Under the pieces are notes generated by a model that ran no database searches, was not told the DNA's origin, and was given only the letters and a program-made list of their open reading frames with translations. From assembly GCA_003244145.1 (NCBI GenBank), contig QHBM01000156.1:1-64000 (forward strand): 64,000 nt of DNA, written 5' to 3'. The stretch comes from Chthoniobacterales bacterium (lineage in GTDB: Bacteria > Verrucomicrobiota > Verrucomicrobiia > Chthoniobacterales > UBA10450). The translations under genes were made by a program, and so were the position numbers. This document shows, one piece after another, positions 58,716-64,000 of the stretch (the stretch's first letter is position 1; every line of letters begins with the position of its first letter).

Positions 58716-58913
58716 ATGCGAAACGCGTATCCGCTCGTCTCCGGGATTGTGTTTGGAATCGTGGCCTTGCTCCAGGTAACAAGAGCCGTCAACCAATGGC
58801 CGATCCGGATTCAGTCGTTCGACGTTCCGGTTTGGGGATCCTGGGTTGCTGCCGTGATCACAGGTGGCCTTTGTCTCTGGGCTTTTCGATCTCGTAATAC
58901 GCGCCATTCATAA
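58716..58913 (+). CDS. Small integral membrane protein
   Basis: 65 aa with two hydrophobic segments in a free intergenic slot. Confidence 0.5.
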   Translation: MRNAYPLVSGIVFGIVALLQVTRAVNQWPIRIQSFDVPVWGSWVAAVITGGLCLWAFRSRNTRHS

Positions 58914-59036
58914 CCGCCTTTCCGCGCCAAACGCGGGCGGTTCGTTTGCTCTAGAAAAGGATCGGTTTCCGCTTTCCGGACCGCCCCGCACAACCGGGCT
59001 CGCCAATTCGAGTCGCCGCCTGTAAAATTTCAGGCG

Positions 59037-59876
59037 ATGCACGGCCTCGGAAGCGACATCACCATCAATGTGATCGCGTCGGTCATTGCCTCGGGCATTC
59101 TGCTCAGCGCCGGCTTTCTCTGGGGGAAATACAAGGAGCGCCGCCGCTTCGGCCGCCGGCTCGAGGAATACGACTTCTATCCCTACACGATCAACCGCGA
59201 CAACTTCCCTGAGTTCAACCTGAATAACTTCCGGCTGGGCACGCACTATTTCCTCCGCAACAACGACCCGACTGCGGCGCGCCAGCTCATCTTCATCGGC
59301 GAACAAAACAACGTCCGCACCCAGCTCGAACCGGCCGAGCAGAAGGTTTACGTCCGGCTTTTCGAAAAATACAACGGCAAGAAGATCGCCGACGACACCA
59401 GTGAGTATCTCGAAAACTTCGCCCGCCTAGTCAGGTTGATTGGCAAATCATTCCCGAATCTCGGCATCGAGATCCTGCTCCACGACTTATCGAACCCGTC
59501 CCATTCCCTCGTCGTCCTGGAAAACAACGTCACCGGCCGGAATCTGCGCGACGGCACTACTAACCTCGTCATCGACCTAAAGAAACGGCAGCTCTTGCAC
59601 GAGGAGAAACTCAACTACGAGCTCAACATCGGCGCGCGGAAATTCAAATGCACCACCATCCCGATCATCCGCCCGGAATACGGAGTCGTCGGCGCGGTCT
59701 GCATCAACGTCGATGCCAACTACCTCACCGAAGAAGTGACCCGCGACACGCAAAAGATGACGGAGTTTTTTGAGACCTTCTGCCGCACCGACATGCAGCT
59801 CGACGAAAACATCCTTAGCCGCGACGAGTACGCCAAAGCGCTCAAAGGCAAACGGCACTTCAAGGACGGGAGCTAA
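59037..59876 (+). CDS. Membrane-anchored YheO/PAS-like sensor protein
   Basis: N-terminal TM; FPNLGIEILLHDLSNPSHSLVVLENNVTGRNLRDG...YGVVGAVCINVDANYL. Confidence 0.7.
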   Translation: MHGLGSDITINVIASVIASGILLSAGFLWGKYKERRRFGRRLEEYDFYPYTINRDNFPEFNLNNFRLGTHYFLRNNDPTAARQLIFIGEQNNVRTQLEPAEQKVYVRLFEKYNGKKIADDTSEYLENFARLVRLIGKSFPNLGIEILLHDLSNPSHSLVVLENNVTGRNLRDGTTNLVIDLKKRQLLHEEKLNYELNIGARKFKCTTIPIIRPEYGVVGAVCINVDANYLTEEVTRDTQKMTEFFETFCRTDMQLDENILSRDEYAKALKGKRHFKDGS

Positions 59877-60106
59877 CGGAAAGAATGTGAGCGCTGAGAA
59901 AGTCCGGCGAGAACTCGCAAATTTCGAAACCTTTCTTCATATCGGGAAAATGGAGTTCGACAGGTATGGGCCTCAATGCCCGCCTGAACCTGACATGATC
60001 GCGCGGAGAGGTGGTCAGCCGTTTGGGAATGCGGTGATGCGGGGCTTCGGAGATTCGAGGTTGCTGCTGGTTAGTTTGCGCGGTTCCCGGTAGCCTCCCC
60101 GGTTCG

Positions 60107-60901
60107 ATGCGCGTTCGGCCTCTTCTTACCGCTCTCGGGCTGAATGCCGTGCCGGCGCTGGGCTGGTTCGTCGGGGATTGGTCCGCGGGCACGACCTTAG
60201 TGCTTTATTGGCTGGAAACGCTGATCGGCACTGTTCTTGTCGCGGCCCGCATTGTTATCCATCGCCGACTTCAGCCGAGCAAAGGGCATTGGGATTATCG
60301 AGCGCCGCAAGGTCAGCAAAATCAGCAGCCATCCACTAGCGGTCGCTCGACTTACTTATCAGCGTTCCTGGTTCCGGCTCTGGCTTTCACTTTCGTCCAT
60401 GGAGTTTTTCTCGTCGCGCTCGGCGCAATGATGATTTCCAATCAACACAGCCTTGAAGCGCGCATCGAGATTCAGCCGCTCTTGGCCGGACTCCTGGCTA
60501 TCACGGTCTTCCAAGTCGTCGATTTCGGGTTTGATCTTCTTTGTCTGCGGACCCAACCGTTCGCCTGGATCGAAAAGCTCGGCCAGCTTACTCTCAGCCG
60601 CGTGATTGTGATTCACCTCACCATCATCGGCGGCATGGCGGCCGTCATGTTCACCGGAGCTAACCGGAATTTTTTCGGTGTTTTCATTTTCCTCAAAACT
60701 CTGCTCAATCTCAGCCTCGTCCTTCCCCAATACCAACCCAAGACTCCGCCTCACTGGCTTTCTTCTCTGATGGATCGAGTGCCATCGAAATTGCACAAAG
60801 GGGAAAACTTCGCCGAGTTCTGGAAGCAGGAGGACGATCAGGAAGCAGCGCGGATCGCGCGCAACGAAGAGCCGCTGGCAGCTCAGACGAAGAAGAGTTA
60901 G
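60107..60901 (+). CDS. DUF6498-like membrane protein
   Basis: LNAVPALGWFVGDWSAGTTLVLYWLETLIGTVLVAARI; multiple TM helices. Confidence 0.65.
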   Translation: MRVRPLLTALGLNAVPALGWFVGDWSAGTTLVLYWLETLIGTVLVAARIVIHRRLQPSKGHWDYRAPQGQQNQQPSTSGRSTYLSAFLVPALAFTFVHGVFLVALGAMMISNQHSLEARIEIQPLLAGLLAITVFQVVDFGFDLLCLRTQPFAWIEKLGQLTLSRVIVIHLTIIGGMAAVMFTGANRNFFGVFIFLKTLLNLSLVLPQYQPKTPPHWLSSLMDRVPSKLHKGENFAEFWKQEDDQEAARIARNEEPLAAQTKKS

Positions 60902-60928
60902 ACAGGATTTACTGGATTAACAGGATTG
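60902..60928 (+). repeat. Nonamer tandem repeat ACAGGATTT-ACTGGATTA-ACAGGATTG
   Basis: Three 9-nt units, intergenic. Confidence 0.75.
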
Positions 60929-60997
60929 GGTTTTGTGACCACCTGAACCGAACGAACGTCCTCGATTTTTCTAACCGGCGTTGTTTAGTCTGACGCG

Positions 60998-63451
60998 GTG
61001 AGAAATTTTCTGGCCGATCTCCGATTTGGTCTGCGCATGTTGCGCAAATCGCCGGGCTTCGCGCTCACCGTTATTGCCGTTCTCGCTTTGGGTATTGGGG
61101 CGAACGCGGCGGTCTTCAGCGTGGTCGACGCGGTCCTGCTCCGCTCGTTGCCCCTGCGCGATCCGGAACGCGTGGCCATGATTTGGGAAAAAAATCCGAC
61201 GCTCGGCGCGCCGATCGGCGACCGGGTGCCGGTCGCCTACACCAATTTTCTGGAATGGACGCGGCAGGCGACACAGTTCGAGGCGATCGGTGGTTTCGAG
61301 GACGCGAACTTCAATCTCACCAGTGGACCCGAGCCGGAACGCATCGAAGGCGCGCGCGCGTCGCCGAATATTTTCGCGCTCTTCGGCGTGAAGCCCGCGC
61401 TCGGAACGAGCTTCGATAATGCCGCGACCGATCCGGCCAAGAGCCGCGTGGCCCTGCTGACCGATGCCTTTTTCCAAAGCCACTTCGGCGGCCAACGTTA
61501 TGCGCTCGGTCAAACCCTCACGCTCAACGACATCGTTTACACTGTCGTCGGCGTGCTCCCGCCGGAATTTCATTTGCCGGCCGCGCGCGAAGGGCAGGAC
61601 CAGCATTCGCCGAAACTGTGGGTCCCGTACGATTCCTCCGCGACGCAGAATCCGGTCGAAGCGAACCGCCGCAAAATGCAGGTTTACGGCCGGCTGCGTG
61701 ACGGCGTTTCTCTTGAGCAGGCGCGCGCGGAAATGGATGCGATCGCCAAACATCTAGCCGAAAAAGATCCCACCCAGAACGCCGGCTTCGGCGCAAACGT
61801 CTTTCCCGTCTCGCTCGAAAATCTTGGACAGGATCTCCGGCGCAATTTGCTCGTCATGCTCGCGGCGGTCGGTTTCGTTTTGCTAATCGGCTGCGCGAAC
61901 ATCGCCAACCTGATGCTGACCCGCGCCGCCGCGCGCCAAAAGGAAATGGCGATCCGGAAAGCGCTCGGCGCGGGTCGCGGCCGGCTCATCTCGCAACTCC
62001 TGTCGGAAAGTTTGTTGCTCAGCGGTGCGGGCGCGGCGCTCGGTCTTGGGCTGGCCCATTTCGGGATCAAAGCCGTCGTCGCCTTGAAACCGGCCGGCAT
62101 CGTCCGCCCGGAAGAGATTCATCTTAATCTGGCCGTGCTTATTTTTACGACGGCTCTCTCGGTTCTCGCCGGAGTTTTGTTTGGAATTGTGCCCGCGCTT
62201 CAGGCGGCGCGCACGGACGTGAATGCGCTGCTCAATCAAACCCGCGGCGCGCACGCCGCCAGCTCTTCCCGCCGGATGCGGCGCATTCTCGTGGTCGCGG
62301 AAGTCGCGCTCGCGTGTCTCCTGTTGGTCGGCGCCGGATTTATGATGAAAAGTTTGCTCGCGGTCTTGAGCGTCGATCCTGGTTTTCGGGCCGATCATTT
62401 GCTGACCATGAAATTCAGCCTGCCTGCCTCGCGTTACGCGAACGACGCGCAGATCGCCGCGTTCTGCCGCCAGGTTCAGGAAAAAGTTTCGGCCATGGCC
62501 GGGGTCAGGAGCGCCAGTTTTTCCGACGGTTTGCCGATGACGCGTCTACGCCTGACGAAGTTTGTCGTGGAAGGCCGGACGCCGCCCGCCCGCGGGAGCG
62601 AACCGACCGCCGACATGCGCGGCATTTTTTCATCGACCTATTTCGACACCGTCGGGATACGGCTCATCGCCGGCCGGAACTTCACGGCGGAAGAACTGGC
62701 GAACAAGGCGCCGGTTCTGGTGATCAACCAAACCATGGCCAAACGTCTTTGGCCTAACGAGGACGCGGTCGGGCAGCATTTGCGCAGCGTGCCCTCGCGG
62801 CCCGAGACGCCGCCGGTTGTCTCGACCGTGATTGGGATCGTCGCCGATACCCATCAGCAATCGTTGGAGAGCGGGGCGCGCCCGGAAATTACCAAACCGA
62901 TGGTGGACTACACGCAACTTACCCTGGCCGTCCGCGGGGACGCCGAGCCGGAGTCGCTCATCAACAGCGTGAAAAGCCAGGTCTGGTCGGTGGACAAAAA
63001 TCTGCCGGTCTTCGAAGTGCGCACGATGGAGCAGGTGCTCGATGAAGACACGAGCCAGCGCCGGTTTGAATCGTTCGTCATGAGCATTTTCGCCAGCCTC
63101 GCCCTGGTGCTGGCGTCGATCGGACTTTTCGGTGTGCTGGCCTCACTCGTGAGCCAGCGCACGCAGGAGATCGGCATTCGCATGGCGCTCGGCGCGCAAT
63201 CGCGGGACGTCATCGGCATGGTGGTGGGCGAGGGATTCCGCATGGTGTTGCTCGGAGTCGTCATCGGCGTGGCCGCGGCCGTCGCGCTGAGTCGCTATCT
63301 GGCCAGCTTGTTTTTCGGCGTGAGTCCGGCGAATCCCGCCACATATTTGCAGGTCGCGCTGGTCATGATCGCGATCGCGTTCGTGGCGTGTCTCCTCCCG
63401 GCGTGGCGCGCCCTGCGCGTGAATCCGATGGTGGCGTTGCGCTATGAATGA
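60998..63451 (+). CDS. ADOP/MacB-type ABC transporter permease
   Basis: RFGLRMLRKSPGFALTVIAVLALGIGANAAVFSVVDAVLLRSLPL; QKEMAIRKALGAGRGRLISQLL; TQEIGIRMALGAQSRDVIGMVV. Confidence 0.92.
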   Translation: MRNFLADLRFGLRMLRKSPGFALTVIAVLALGIGANAAVFSVVDAVLLRSLPLRDPERVAMIWEKNPTLGAPIGDRVPVAYTNFLEWTRQATQFEAIGGFEDANFNLTSGPEPERIEGARASPNIFALFGVKPALGTSFDNAATDPAKSRVALLTDAFFQSHFGGQRYALGQTLTLNDIVYTVVGVLPPEFHLPAAREGQDQHSPKLWVPYDSSATQNPVEANRRKMQVYGRLRDGVSLEQARAEMDAIAKHLAEKDPTQNAGFGANVFPVSLENLGQDLRRNLLVMLAAVGFVLLIGCANIANLMLTRAAARQKEMAIRKALGAGRGRLISQLLSESLLLSGAGAALGLGLAHFGIKAVVALKPAGIVRPEEIHLNLAVLIFTTALSVLAGVLFGIVPALQAARTDVNALLNQTRGAHAASSSRRMRRILVVAEVALACLLLVGAGFMMKSLLAVLSVDPGFRADHLLTMKFSLPASRYANDAQIAAFCRQVQEKVSAMAGVRSASFSDGLPMTRLRLTKFVVEGRTPPARGSEPTADMRGIFSSTYFDTVGIRLIAGRNFTAEELANKAPVLVINQTMAKRLWPNEDAVGQHLRSVPSRPETPPVVSTVIGIVADTHQQSLESGARPEITKPMVDYTQLTLAVRGDAEPESLINSVKSQVWSVDKNLPVFEVRTMEQVLDEDTSQRRFESFVMSIFASLALVLASIGLFGVLASLVSQRTQEIGIRMALGAQSRDVIGMVVGEGFRMVLLGVVIGVAAAVALSRYLASLFFGVSPANPATYLQVALVMIAIAFVACLLPAWRALRVNPMVALRYE

Positions 63452-63469
63452 TCTTACAAGGAGAACGCC

Positions 63470-63826
63470 ATGACTTCCGATTCCCGGATCGAGCAAGCGT
63501 CGCGGGCCGCCGCGGAAGAGATTCTGCGCATCATTTATGGAGACGACTTGAAGGGATGCACGGTCAGTCTCGATCGGATTGCGGAGGTGATCTCCGGAGC
63601 AATGGTGGTGCAGGCGAACGAGAGTCTGGCCATCGCGGAACTGCACGAGAAAGGGTATGAGGCGATCCGGTTGCTTTCCACGCCGCCGCCGAACGGTCCG
63701 TCGCTTGGCCCGGATGAGTTGCGCACGCTGTTGGGTCAACGTCTCGACACGATCAAAGGTCTTACGACGAAAGTAATCGCCGCGATCCAGACTCAGAAAA
63801 CCCAGGAGCCTTCGATTTCCGGCTAA
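63470..63826 (+). CDS. Hypothetical protein
   Basis: Uninterrupted ORF after AGGAGAA ribosome-binding-like sequence. Confidence 0.65.
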   Translation: MTSDSRIEQASRAAAEEILRIIYGDDLKGCTVSLDRIAEVISGAMVVQANESLAIAELHEKGYEAIRLLSTPPPNGPSLGPDELRTLLGQRLDTIKGLTTKVIAAIQTQKTQEPSISG

Positions 63827-63861
63827 TCCACCGACCCTGTTTCAACCTAACGAATCATTTT

Positions 63862-64000
63862 ATGAAAACGATCCTGGCCTTTATCCTCAGCCTCCTGTGC
63901 GCAACCAGCGCCTTCTCCGGGCAGCAGTTCGACGCGGCGACCTGGCGCGCCGTTCATACCTACGACATCGCCGCGCTGCTGAAACTGGAGGCGTCGCTGG
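63862..64000 (+). CDS. Secreted protein, 3' truncated by window edge
   Basis: MKTILAFILSLLCATSAFSGQQFDAATWRAVHTYDIAALLKLEASL... Confidence 0.6.
   Translation, partial: MKTILAFILSLLCATSAFSGQQFDAATWRAVHTYDIAALLKLEASL

Noticed and set aside
56067-63451. Two ADOP permeases as an antibiotic-resistance island
   Set aside because: This permease type is common and often orphan; no ATPase, membrane-fusion protein or resistance gene is adjacent.

Overview
The window looks like a Verrucomicrobia-type soil or MAG contig. That placement is inferred from gene content and style; no search was run. Coding density is high and essentially every interval is chromosomal. I saw no rRNA, CRISPR array, prophage or IS element. 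Main blocks: (1) pyrR(partial)-pyrB-pyrC, with a possible taxonomic/assembly junction inside pyrB at about 600-670; (2) a CBS-domain protein and a WYL regulator; (3) sufCBD; (4) a signalling/envelope block with a CHASE2-cyclase, an outer-membrane barrel, a FecR protein, a response regulator and a cNMP-binding histidine kinase, where sigma54-like GGCATG-N5-TGCTAAA motifs precede two genes; (5) a Pho regulon (phoBR, pstCAB, phoU, pstS) with 11-bp-periodic Pho-box-like repeats, plus a second pstS next to a porin; (6) a predicted six-gene arsenic operon, DUF6428-arsR-arsC-aquaporin-Cys protein-42 aa Cys-rich secreted peptide. It starts at a perfect 11-2-11 operator, ends at a strong terminator, and several products carry Cys-pair motifs. 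An internally deleted arsC relic sits behind the other pstS; (7) a Ser/Thr kinase with a YD-like C-terminal region; (8) a GH47-GH92-FucP-ROK mannose operon beside a tRNA-Val; (9) a cytochrome P460-like/multiheme fusion; (10) two ADOP/MacB-type permeases. I also found an over-represented octamer, CCTAACGA (at least 15 copies), and heptamer/nonamer short tandem repeats. The best candidates for undescribed biology are the extended ars operon with its unannotated Cys-rich peptide, the CCTAACGA motif, and the P460-multiheme fusion.
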